Assembly (NCBI GenBank): GCA_035048495.1
Contig: CM068552.1
Span: forward strand, 14,380,501-14,444,500
Origin: Euptelea pleiosperma
Taxonomy: Eukaryota; Streptophyta; Magnoliopsida; Ranunculales; Eupteleaceae
Direction of reading: 5' to 3'
Length of the DNA stretch: 64,000 nucleotides
Shown here: one piece after another, positions 11,541 through 22,034 of the stretch
Numbering within the stretch: the stretch's first letter is position 1
How the letters are laid out: every line of letters starts with the position of its first letter
The notes under the pieces: generated by a model
Seen by the model: the letters and a program-made list of their open reading frames with translations, nothing else
What the model was told of the DNA's origin: nothing
The model's database searches: none
Program-made: the position numbers and the translations under genes

Positions 11541-13712
11541 TTATGATAACAATAATCATCTTATTAACAAAATAGTAACAATAGAAATATGTATCTAATG
11601 AACTTGTGTTACATCCTTGCAGTGACCCCTTTTGTTATGCTGTACATAAGGCCCACAACTCATTAATCTAGGCTGTTCAATTGGTGAAACCTACTGGATA
11701 GGGCATCATACCCAAAATTAGACTTAAACTTAAACTGATGGCATGCTTTTGTAACACATGCATGAAGAACTGTCTTACAAACTGTTGAATTGTTAACTCT
11801 TTTAGCTTCTAAGTTTTAGTTCAAGACTAGATGGTTAAATCCCAACTGCATGTCCAGAGTCCCCATGAACATTAGCTCTGGACACGATTCATGTTGTGTT
11901 AATGTAATGGCCATTTATCAAATGCAAAAATAAAAGAACAGCCGAGGAGAACGATTCTCTCAACCTAAAATCCCTAAAAATAAAAACATATGCAAAAAAC
12001 ACTTAGAATAAGAAGATTGGAAGGAAAAAAGAAAAGAAAAGAAAGAATAGATCTCTAAGACTCACTCTGATCCATTCTCCCCCAGGTAAGTATCATGCCT
12101 CCCTCATGTACTGTATACCTTAAAGTCCCATGAACACTCGACATACTGTAACACCTTTCAACTTTTGCTAAGCAATCCTCATACAAAACATGACAAAACC
12201 AATTTAACATGAATCAAAATTTGCACTAATTGGCCAATCTCGGTCATCTTTCCAAAGAGCTCAGGTGGTCCAGAAAAAAAAGTAGAACAAGAATTCCATA
12301 TATTGGATTAATAGGATTGTCCTACCAATGCAATTGCTTTACTAACGATGGACCCTCCACACACATAGTAGGCTAACACCTAATCAGTAAATATCTTTGA
12401 GCCATATTTGTAAACACCAAAATACGTAAATAAAAAAATGTTCATAAGTCGCCCACCAAACTAAATTAACACGAGCTATCCAATAAGAAACCGATCCTTT
12501 CACTTCATTTCCCAAAAGAATACCTTTAAACCAAATAAACTGTATCTAGAAATGAAACATTGAAGAAAAGTAGAATAGGATCAATATAGCTACCTCTATA
12601 ACTTAAGCCACTCTTTTATCATATAATCTTAACAGAAAATAAAAAGAAAAGAAAGAGAGAACTTGAGTTAATGAAGTTAGAGAGGAAGGGAGAGTTTAGG
12701 TATTGCTTGCAAATTAATTCTTTAGATTTGTAAAAATTCTAATTAGTTGGATATGAAAGGAGGGACGTAGACTATGCTTAGGAAACGGCTAGTGGAAGAG
12801 TTGGAAAGAAAGAGCTAAATTTTTTAATTAGGTGGGATATGAAAGAACACCTAATAGTATAAGAAAGAGGAGATTAAAAGTGAAAAAGGAAATAAGAGTT
12901 CTATTTGAAATCTCCTAATAGTAGTAACTTATTAATTAAAGTTCTTAAAAAGTTTAACATATCCTTAATCTTGAGAGTAGGATTTGTTAACATACTAAGG
13001 GCTTTTTTTTGGAAAATGCTAAGGTAGCAGGAAAAGATGTAGAGAGAGCTACACATCAATACGTGGCAGAGAAAAAATTGGGCCCCTAGTATGGAGTACT
13101 AATCATTTTGCCCATACTAAGCATGGGTCCTCCGTAAAAAAAGCTGCTTAAGAATTAGATCATAAGTAAAAATTATTAATAAAATACATTTTTATTCTAT
13201 AATATTAGAGAATATAATTTTATAAATTTATATTATAGTATAGCTTGAATACTTTTGTTGGGAGAAATCTGAAAAATAATGAAAAATTAATCATGCAACA
13301 TAAATTTTATGGAAAAGACTTGAATAGTTGAGAACTAAAAAGACGTATATAGAGATAATGAGAGAGAGATTTGAGAATTTCACAGACACTATATCCATAA
13401 ATATTATATATATACAGAGATATTGAAAGTAAAAAGAAGGTATTCGTTCGTACCATCAGTGTTCTGTAGAATCTTGAGATCATATAGATTGGCACATGAC
13501 TAATAACATTTGGAGAATCTAAACGATGTAATTTTTTGTTGATAATCCAGATATATTTGTAAATAATAGAATGTAGGTAGGTCTCATGAAAAGTTCCATA
13601 GTATGATATTAATGTCTGTTTCTAAATAGTCCCTAATGGTCTAGAGGACCTAAACTCAAGAAAAGAGGAAGTCTACACCAACGTGGCCAATCCAAGCGGT
13701 GTACCATCAATC

Positions 13713-13778
13713 AGACACGTGGGTCCTAATCAATCACGATGTGGGTCCCAATCAGTCACGATGTGGGTCCTGATCAAT
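13713..13778 (+). repeat. 22-bp tandem repeat, three units
   Basis: GTGGGTCC occurs at 13719, 13741 and 13763, exactly 22 bp apart, with flanking CACGATG and AATCA shared. Confidence 0.8.
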
Positions 13779-14604
13779 AATGGTATAGTTGATGTACACA
13801 AACATTTTAGTTTGAATGAGAGATCTTCAACCACCTTTTTCGTAAAAAAAGCTCTTATGCCATTAAACACATTTCCTATTAATTTATCTCTAATTCTAAA
13901 TTAAAGACAACCATTAAAAATAATAATAGCCCTTGCCTGCTTCTAATAAAGTTCTAGAACCTAAATTATTTTTTTCTTAGAAAGTTTGCAGCAACTGCCC
14001 TAAAAGAATGAGCAGAGCAGAAGAGGAGCATAGGAAAGACTTTTAGTACTTGTAGCTTTTTCTCTTAGACAATTTTTATAATGAAAAATGAAAACAACTA
14101 TTTGTTTCTAAGGCCAAATAAATAAGGTATCATACCTGTTGTTCCTTCAAATTCTAACTTCTGATCTTTTAGTATGATTGCAGTCCTACATGATGCGCAA
14201 TGGAGGGTGTTCACCTTCAACACTGTAGAGATTATAAAACTATTAAAAACATCCTTTCTAGTAAGAATTCTTCTCACAATATAAACTTATTTTGGTTAAA
14301 AAAAAAACTTGTTTTTTTAAGAGGGAGACATGGAGGGTGTGGAGAAAAACTAAAGTGTACTAAAAAGCACAATTGATCTCTGATATCAACTAATGCTCAA
14401 TGAAAAGTTTCACTTCCAAACATAAGTTCGTTGAAAAAACACATAAGGCCCATTTGGATTGTCATTTTTCAAAAAATATTTTATTTAAAAAAGACTTTTT
14501 GACAATATATTTTTGAAAATGTGTTTTTCTTAAACAGGTCGTTTGGGTCATCATTAATGCAAAATGTCTTTGTTTCCCTTAGTGGGTCCCATCACTATAA
14601 TTGA

Positions 14605-15358
14605 CATGGTTCGAAGTATCGGGCGATCTCGAGTTGGATTGGGCGATCTGGATCGGGATCAGAGCCCACTGAGACGAAGATCCAATGCATGTATCGGATC
14701 ACACTGGATCGGGCGATTTAGCGATCTGGATCGGTTGGATCGCCCGATCCAAGTGAGTTGAGCGATTCGACTCGGCGAGTCGAACCAGCGGCGACGGATA
14801 AAACCCACGATTTTTCCCATTTTTTTTCACTTTGTCCCCCTTTCTTCCCCTCAAACCCTATTTCACTTTTCTCTCCTTGTTTACTGATATGGTAGCCTTT
14901 CTCGACCATTCAAGAAAAAGAAATGAAGAGTATGGCATGAAGAGCAGGGGTTCGACCATCAAAAGCTTCAAACATGGCAACCTCACCTCTTACAAGGTGA
15001 CCCTCACGGTCAATCTACAAGGAGAAAGCCCCAACGCCAGTCAACAGCTCCTCTCCGGCCAAAGCAGTCCTCTCTTCCTCGTGTTGATTAGCGGACCGCA
15101 CACTACCTAATCCTCCACGGCCGCCCTGCCCTCCTATGCCACCAAAGATCCTATGCCCTCAAAGATCTTCACCGGAGAAAAGAGAGAAGAAAGTAAGAAA
15201 AGATTAAGAGGGTTTTTTGATTTTTAATTAATTTTTTTGTAAAAAAAAGGAAGCATCTCGGGATCACAGTGGATTGGCCCGATCTGACCGATCCAACCGA
15301 TCCGGATCGGGATCGGAGGTGACCGATCCGACGGCCGATCCCGGGACTTTGAACTATG
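14605..15358 (+). mobile_element. GATC-rich non-autonomous hAT element
   Basis: The element has exact 8-bp flanking duplications, ATAATTGA, at 14597-14604 and 15359-15366. Terminal inverted repeats begin CATGGTTCGAAGT (left) and CATAGTTCAAAGTC (right complement). Both subterminal zones are saturated with GATCGG/CCGATC motifs, about 150 bp at the left and 90 bp at the right. The interior has a 92-codon open frame (14832-15110) that resembles no transposase. At 754 bp the element is non-autonomous. Both the 8-bp duplication and the CA-start ends fit hAT. Confidence 0.8.
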
Positions 15359-15366
15359 ATAATTGA

Positions 15367-18300
15367 TGAGAGTGATAGATGAGGAGGGGTGGGAGTAGGG
15401 TTTGTTTGTTTATTATGGTCATTGAGCTAGCAAAATTTTTAAAACGTATCTTTTGACTTGAAAACAGCTTTAAGCTATTTTTAATAGGATTAGATCTATA
15501 TTTTCATTTTACAGAAACCCAATCAAATGCAATGGCTAGAAATCAGCAATCAGACTTATTTTTGGTGGGTAGGTCCACAAAAGGATGGCTAAACATTCAT
15601 AGGATCAATATGTCCCAAAAGTGTACCATGTGTCATATTCTGGTGACAATTGCATGAGTTGCAGACTACTTTTTCCTCTGCTTACATTGTGCTTGAAATT
15701 CAATTAAAGACTTGATTTTGACGTGTGATTCGGCCAACAGTACATTGCAACCTTTCTTTTGTCCAATGACCTGTCCATATGCCCAAGGAAAGAACAAACC
15801 TTAACCAAAGGAATGAAAATGTAAACTCTAAAAGGAGAGTAAATTTACATTCCATTAGATTATGGTCAATGCAACTTTTAAAATCTCACCAAAATACCCA
15901 AATATTCCATGAGCTTCCAATGCACTTGCATTGAATTAGATGTTTTACCAAGAGAACAAATTTAAAAAGCTGATTTCAAGAGAAGTTGCAACTACTATGC
16001 TAAAAAAACGCAGTCCTACTGCTAACCCAAAGCGAACAAAATATTGGGGTGGGTTATTTAAGCAGTTAAAATGAGGTGCTAATAAGCGCCAACCGCCAAG
16101 GTAATCTAAAAAAAAAACACCCAAAAAAAAAGTTAAACAAATAGCATTAGGGCAGTAAAAATTGCTAGAGGAAAGGGAAAACAATAAGCCATGTGGGTTT
16201 TAGGGAGTTGGGCTTGCAAGCTAGCTACTATCCCAAGATATGAGATTGTTTTGCACCCATTTTCATTTTTTTTCTGCAACTAATGCTCAAAAACTTTAAA
16301 AAAAAAAACACAAAACCCTAAAAGAAGTCTACACGTCCACACCAAAGGCATCCAAACTCATCAGTCCTTTCCACCACCTATCTGTAAATCCTAATAAGTA
16401 TTGAGGGGCTTCTGGGACATATGCATAAGAGACGAAAGAATGAATTGAAGCCTTTGGTGGGATCAATCAGTATCTTAATTTCATATTATCCCAGCCCCAC
16501 CAGCTTGTCAACCTTCACTTTGAAGATCGCAAAGTACTTCAAAAGAGAGCCACATGATTCAGGAAGGAGAGCAAGTCTTTTTTTATTGACATTTCTATGT
16601 TATCAATGTTTGGTTATAATGCAAATATCAAAGCATTGTCCAACAGTTTCGGATCTAAAAGCACATTGTCTCCAAACTCACATTTAGTAAAAGTAGAGTC
16701 AAAAGCGTTGCTAAAAGACTATGATCTAGCTATGTTTCCCCTGCCACATTGGAGAAATCTATATTTGAACTAAGACATCCACATCAGGGTCAACAACATT
16801 TCCTTACACTTACCAGTTACCACATTAATATTTTCAAGTTTCTAGTCACCTTCTACTTATGAGCAAGTTTATGTGTTTTCTTTCACAACATGAGGGTCCT
16901 TTTACAACATATTCTATTTCACAATGTTGTCTAAGAGGCACTTCTGGGTGTATATGTCCCGTCATTTATTCCTCGTACTAGAAACGTGTACTTAATCTCT
17001 TCCTGCTCAGACTATCCTAAATGAATAATTCCATGAATTGTCTCTCGATATAGGCATGCTGAATGTCTAACCCACCTTACATAATGATATGAATCCAAAT
17101 GAAATATAGATTGGGGAATCATGTTGATGTAATTATTCACAAGAAGGTTAAATATTTTAGGATACTAGGCATGGAGTCTTTCTTGTTTAGAAGTGTAGCC
17201 ACAGACTCCTTTGCTACAATCTCTTTGACCAACGAACGTCAAATCTCCAAGCAGCCTTTTTCAAAACCTTCATATGATTGGGAGGTGAATGGCAGAACAA
17301 TTCATTCTCCTACAGGCTACAGTGGATGCCTCTTTCCTTGAAAGACCTTCCATTGGAGAGTCAATTGATGTGATATGAAGTGAGAGGGTTAGGCATAGTT
17401 CAAGGACCCAAAGCAGAAACCGCCCCAAACATTATAAGCAACTCGAAAAACTTGAATGGAACCAGGAAAATTAATTCCTGTTTTCCAGTAGAGTTTATTG
17501 AAAAACAAATTTTTGAGTCAACAGAAATTAGATCAGTTGATTAAGGAACAAGTTTCACCTAAAACCCGACCAAATCAAGTTATTTGCTAAGCTTTACAAG
17601 TACCCCGAAAACATTGGTTCAAACATTATTAATAATGTGATGGCAAAGAATGAAGATTGTTAAACACACCCTCAACAGAGGTGGTGTGGATCAATTTGTG
17701 ATTAAGTGACAAGTACAATCTGCAACTTTGAAGGAAAAAAGAAAAGAAGTTCAACAGAGTACTTTAAGCAAGCCTGAGGAAGAAGAAAGCAAAATAATGG
17801 CCCTGTTGGAAGGTAACAGAAACACAGAAAATTGGTGATTTCTGATAGAAGGTCAATCACCTAGTCGTATGAAGACTAACCACCTTCTCATAATTTTCTA
17901 TATCTAAACAAGTATACAAGTGACAGTGGTTGTCTCCCCACTTATACCCCCTCTTATAGACTTCAATAAAGAAGGGCCGAGATCTTATCCCCCAACCAGA
18001 CGGTGAATCTCAGCCGCTCACACCCGATTTTGGTAAACGCTTTGTCGGGGAGTGCCGTGGGCACAGGCCACCCACTAATATATATACATAGATAGATAGA
18101 TAAGTTAGTGGCGGCCTTTTGGTCTTCCCGGCGGTTTATAGCCACCGGTAAAAGTAAACTTGTGCGTTAGTGAAAGTCATTTTCTTAGTAGTGCATCATT
18201 GAGACATCCTTGTTTGTGTGTATTCAATAAAAGAAATTAAATGAACTATCTTTTTTCTACTGGTTTAAGTGTTGCCTTTAAGAACACCATAGCTCAAACT

Positions 18301-18629
18301 AGTTGGGCTCCCCAGACTCCAATGTGAGAATATGTAATAACAACAATAACCCATCAGAAAAGAGACAATCTTATGCTCTTCAAGGAAGGGGTGTTGTGTC
18401 TGGGATATTTTGACCATTTATAAAACTAACACAATAGTGCCCAAAAGAGAAAAAGAGATATAGGAAAATGCAACATACAAAACTCTTACAATTTTTTCTT
18501 TTGCGGTAGAAAAGAATGTGTACCTGAACTTCTTGCTGGGTTCCATTGCAGCCCATGTAAAGCAACAGGTTGATGAGACTGACCCCATTTGACATTGTTG
18601 AAGAGAACATATGCGACAACTTGGAATTT
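15367..18629. other. Intergenic, nothing recognised
   Basis: The stretch is AT-rich with short open frames only. Poly-A tracts lie near 16090-16130 and 16290. GATA-type simple sequence occurs near 18087-18102. This is the 3' side of the minus-strand PPR gene. Confidence 0.5.
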
Positions 18630-21014
18630 CTATCGCGATACTCTTGACGTACTTTTCTGTCGCTTGATGAGTCCATTCATTAAAGTAATATAGATGGAGT
18701 TATTTATTGCAATACCTTTCTGTGTCATTTCTTCCAGAGTGCACCCAGCTTCTTTGAACTTTCCTTCATTACAGAGCTCAACAATGCGCTTTGAATAAGC
18801 TGTAGAACTTGAATCAGACTGGTGCTGTGGAGTTTCACTAGCCACCACCTCTGGAGTCTTCTCTGTGTGTTGTCCTTCGGAGATTGCTTCCTCTAACACA
18901 ACAAGAGAAGACTGATCAGGTAATTTTCTGGTTTCAAACATCTTTGACAGAAACTCCTGAGCTTCTTCAGTTCTGCCAGCCGCTGTAAGCCCACATAGAA
19001 TAGCATTGTAAGTATAATGGTCAGGTCCTAGTTTCTTCACTTCCATTTCTGCAAGAAGCTCCAATGCGTCTTCCATTTTCCCTTCTTTGCAAAGACCTGT
19101 TATCAGTGTATTGTAGGTGATGGCATCAACGGCTTTCCCTTTCGAGACCCACATGTGGAAGAGCTTAAGAGCCTTGCCTACCATATGCTCATTGTTGAGT
19201 CCGCGAAGAAGAATGTTACACGTAGTGACATCTGGCTTGAACGACTTTGCAACCATTTTGTTGTGGAATTGAAATGCTTTCTCCACATCTCCTTCCCTGC
19301 AGTACCCATAAATGAGTGTGTTATATGTAGTTTCATCTGGCACCAATCCACTCTCCAGAAGCTCGTTTAACTTGGTCATCGCTTGCTCAGTCTTGCCCGA
19401 CTTGCAGAGCCCTCCAATAACTGAATTGTAGGTGACAACACTCGGTAGGATCTCTTTTTCCTTCATCTCATCCCAAAGCTTCAAAGCCCCATCGACATCC
19501 TCATCCTTGAAGTACCCCATGATCAAAGTACCATAGCTAACTTCATCAACATCATAACCCCTCTCGGAGGCACTACGAAGCAACTTGCATGCCTCATTGA
19601 GCTTTTTCTCCTTACAAAGAGTGTGAAGAATGGTGTTGAGGGCAACAGTATCCATCTTCAAACCTTTTTGAAGCATCTCATACATTGTCTTGAAGGCTTC
19701 ACCCATGTTCCCTGCTTTACAGTACCCATTGATCAAAGTATTGTAAGTAATACAATCCGGGGAAATCCCATTTTTCTCCATCTTCCGAATGGACTCACTC
19801 ACTTCCTCCATCTTCCCTTCTTTACAGAACCCTTTAACCATTATATTATGGGTAACCGCATTTGGCTTCACACCCTTCTCATTCATTTCCTCAAGCAGCT
19901 TGAATGCTTCCGAACTGCTCCTCCACTCGAAACACCCATTAATCAATGTGTTATAAGTAACCGCATCAGGTGACACATTCATTTTCTCCATCTCATCCCG
20001 AAGTATAAAAGCATCTTCAATCCTACCCTCCTTGCACAACCCACTTATCAGCATGTTATAAGTCCAAACATCGGGTGAAAAATTGCTCCGTGTCATCAAA
20101 TCAATTGTCTGCGCTGCCTCCTTCAACCAACCCAACCTACAATACCCAGACACCAAAGTATTATAAGTATTCCTATCCGGCGAGAGTCCTCTCTCCTTCA
20201 TGTCAGCGAGCAAATCACGAGCTTCGTTTAACATACCCTTCTTACAAAACGCGTCTAAGATGGTATTATAAGTCACATTATCAGGAAAACAATCGAATTG
20301 GGTCATCCGGTTTAGGAACTCCATAGCATCCTTAAACTTAGATTTTGAGCAATATCCATATATCATTATATTAAAAGTGTTGGTATTGGGGGCAATCCCA
20401 AGTTTAATCAAGTCTTCAAAAATCTCTCGAGATAGAGAAACCGAATGGAGAGACGGGCATCTTACCAGAGAATTAAGGAGTGTGTTGCAAGTGAGGACGT
20501 TGGGGCACTGACGATGTCGCTTCATCTTCTTGAAAATCTGAACAGCGAGGTAGGGCTGCCGAGCTTGGACGTAAGCGCCGATAGCAGTGTCGAGGAGGGA
20601 TTTGGAGGGGGGAGGGAAGCAGCGACGGGGGTGGATGAGGGAGTCATGGAGTCGGTGGAGAGGGTCGACGGAGATGAAGAAGAGGAGGAGGGATTTGGCG
20701 TCGGAGAATTTGTTGAAGCGGATGAGGGGAGGGAGGATGGTGAGAAGAGAAGGAAGCGAGTTGGTGTTGTGGGTGAAGTTAGGGAGATGAGTTTGGCACC
20801 ATTTGAAGAAGGAAAGGAGGGTTATTGGGCGGGAAGAAAGGGTTTTTGAAGAGAGTATTGATGGGATTAGAGATGGTGTGAGGTGCGGGATGTATTTGGT
20901 CAGAGATTGGAGAGAGGTTTCACAGGTGAGAATGGAAACTATCTTCTCGATGATGTGTGATTGTCTCCGCGGCGGTGATGGCAGTGGTGGTTCCATTGTT
21001 GGTTTCAATGGCAC
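18630..21014 (-). CDS. P-class pentatricopeptide repeat protein, At2g16880-like
   Basis: An intact intronless frame of 794 codons. PPR proteins bind organelle RNA in a sequence-specific way and act in its splicing, cleavage, stability or translation. Fourteen uninterrupted 35-residue repeats cover about residues 208-697, with two or three looser ones before. They have the P-class look (TYNTLI-GYCK-G---A--L--EM---G). I see no E or DYW domain, so this is a P-class protein rather than an editing factor. The start is the first Met; a second at residue 7 is equally possible. The N-terminus is Pro/Ser/Arg-rich and could be an organelle targeting peptide. The C-terminal 97 residues hold a Ser/Glu-rich linker and one more degenerate repeat. 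Layout and length recall Arabidopsis At2g16880, but that assignment is from memory. Large open frames on the opposite strand are shadows. Confidence 0.93.
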   Translation of the reverse strand: MPLKPTMEPPLPSPPRRQSHIIEKIVSILTCETSLQSLTKYIPHLTPSLIPSILSSKTLSSRPITLLSFFKWCQTHLPNFTHNTNSLPSLLTILPPLIRFNKFSDAKSLLLFFISVDPLHRLHDSLIHPRRCFPPPSKSLLDTAIGAYVQARQPYLAVQIFKKMKRHRQCPNVLTCNTLLNSLVRCPSLHSVSLSREIFEDLIKLGIAPNTNTFNIMIYGYCSKSKFKDAMEFLNRMTQFDCFPDNVTYNTILDAFCKKGMLNEARDLLADMKERGLSPDRNTYNTLVSGYCRLGWLKEAAQTIDLMTRSNFSPDVWTYNMLISGLCKEGRIEDAFILRDEMEKMNVSPDAVTYNTLINGCFEWRSSSEAFKLLEEMNEKGVKPNAVTHNIMVKGFCKEGKMEEVSESIRKMEKNGISPDCITYNTLINGYCKAGNMGEAFKTMYEMLQKGLKMDTVALNTILHTLCKEKKLNEACKLLRSASERGYDVDEVSYGTLIMGYFKDEDVDGALKLWDEMKEKEILPSVVTYNSVIGGLCKSGKTEQAMTKLNELLESGLVPDETTYNTLIYGYCREGDVEKAFQFHNKMVAKSFKPDVTTCNILLRGLNNEHMVGKALKLFHMWVSKGKAVDAITYNTLITGLCKEGKMEDALELLAEMEVKKLGPDHYTYNAILCGLTAAGRTEEAQEFLSKMFETRKLPDQSSLVVLEEAISEGQHTEKTPEVVASETPQHQSDSSSTAYSKRIVELCNEGKFKEAGCTLEEMTQKGIAINNSIYITLMNGLIKRQKSTSRVSR

Positions 21015-21152
21015 GAGGATTTTGGCGAAGGGATTTTGTGAGAGGGAACGGTGAAAGAAACCTGCGTGTTGTCGCTTGAACTCACAATGAAAACTATGTT
21101 CTACGAGTTGAGCTTGAGTAAGACTTCCCGGACCGTCGATCGCCCAGACATT

Positions 21153-21375
21153 CTCAGAGGACGCTGACCGTACGGATGTTTGGCCAATCCCTAAGTGGAC
21201 CTAGACACCAAAAATCAGCCTGATTAGTCATTTAAAACCTTTCCATCGTGTACCCCAAATAGTACTCAAATTCCCACGGTTAAAATCAACCCATGAAAAT
21301 GTCTCCAATCCAACGCTTAGAAATCACTAATCAGGTTGATTTTTGGTTTGTAGGTTCACCTAGGGAACTTACCCA
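21153..21375. mobile_element. Palindromic MITE, family P, copy 1
   Basis: Member of a high-copy foldback family. One arm carries ACCAAAAATCAGCCTGATTA and the other its complement, TAATCAGGTTGATTTTTGGT (here with one change). Outer arm motifs are GATGTTTGGCCAATCCCTA and GACCGTACGG. It lies about 140 bp upstream of the PPR start codon, in the probable promoter or 5' UTR zone. Confidence 0.75.
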
Positions 21376-21801
21376 GATTACTCTCATAAACATATGCAAC
21401 ATCATGAAAACCATTGCAATTTGACAATTACAAGTTCTTTTTTTTTTTTTTTTTGTGTAAACACAATTACAAGTTCTTGATAGACCTCTCACTAACCATC
21501 CACTATATTTCCATAGTACGAAAATTTATCCATTAGGTTGTGTTTGATTCGCGGAAGACCATATTTTCCTGCAAATTCCCGAAAGCCTCTTCTGGTTGGT
21601 TCAAAGGAAAAAAAAAATGCCAGCAAAAGAAATACCTTTTGCAAATTAAATTAGGAAAACCTACCGATTGAATTAAAGTCGGTCGGTTGATTTTTCGAGT
21701 CACACATGACTATTTTACCCAGAGAAAGAAAAGACGCCTGATACGAAGGTACTTCCTCACGATGCTACTCCAACCAGGTGACATTCTTCCTCTTTCATCC
21801 C

Positions 21802-21808
21802 TATATAT
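21802..21808 (+). promoter_or_regulatory. Putative TATA box for the short gene at 21965
   Basis: TATATAT is followed by a long CT-rich leader (about 21830-21930) and an ATG 157 bp downstream. This is a typical plant TATA plus pyrimidine-patch arrangement. Confidence 0.45.
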
Positions 21809-21964
21809 CTCTCTCTTTAGCATGATTTGTTACTCTCTCCCAAAGATCAGCTCTCTATTATGTTCCATCTCTTTCACAATCTCTCCTCTCTCTAACGATC
21901 TCGAGTCTCTCTCTCTCTCACGAGTATCAAGTATCAACGCCCCTAGTATGCTTTCAAGAACCAG

Positions 21965-22034
21965 ATGAAGGAGATAGCCTCCATCGTGATCCTTGCGACC
22001 ACTTCCTTCCTTTACATCCTCGTCTTCTTCCACT
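21965..22034 (+). CDS. Possible first exon of a small membrane protein
   Basis: The ATG opens a frame reading MKEIASIVILATTSFLYILV and on to FFH, a short hydrophobic segment that could be a signal or transmembrane anchor. A strong donor (T|GTAAGC) follows at 22035. If unspliced, the peptide would be 30 residues ending at TGA. The TATA and CT-rich leader upstream argue for a real transcript start. I could not find the second exon in the AT-rich 3 kb that follows. Family unknown. Confidence 0.4.

Larger units (their letters stand above)
10773..14596. other. AT-rich gene-poor stretch
   Basis: No open frame here has family resemblance or codon-like composition. It contains a GAT microsatellite, a 22-bp tandem array, poly-A/T tracts and AG-rich simple sequence near 12000-12900. 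I see no RNA gene. Confidence 0.5.

Noticed and set aside
20445..20849. 134-codon plus-strand open frame inside the PPR gene
   Set aside because: Antisense shadow of the PPR N-terminal region; Glu/Gly/Arg-rich composition mirrors the Pro/Ser/Leu-rich coding strand.
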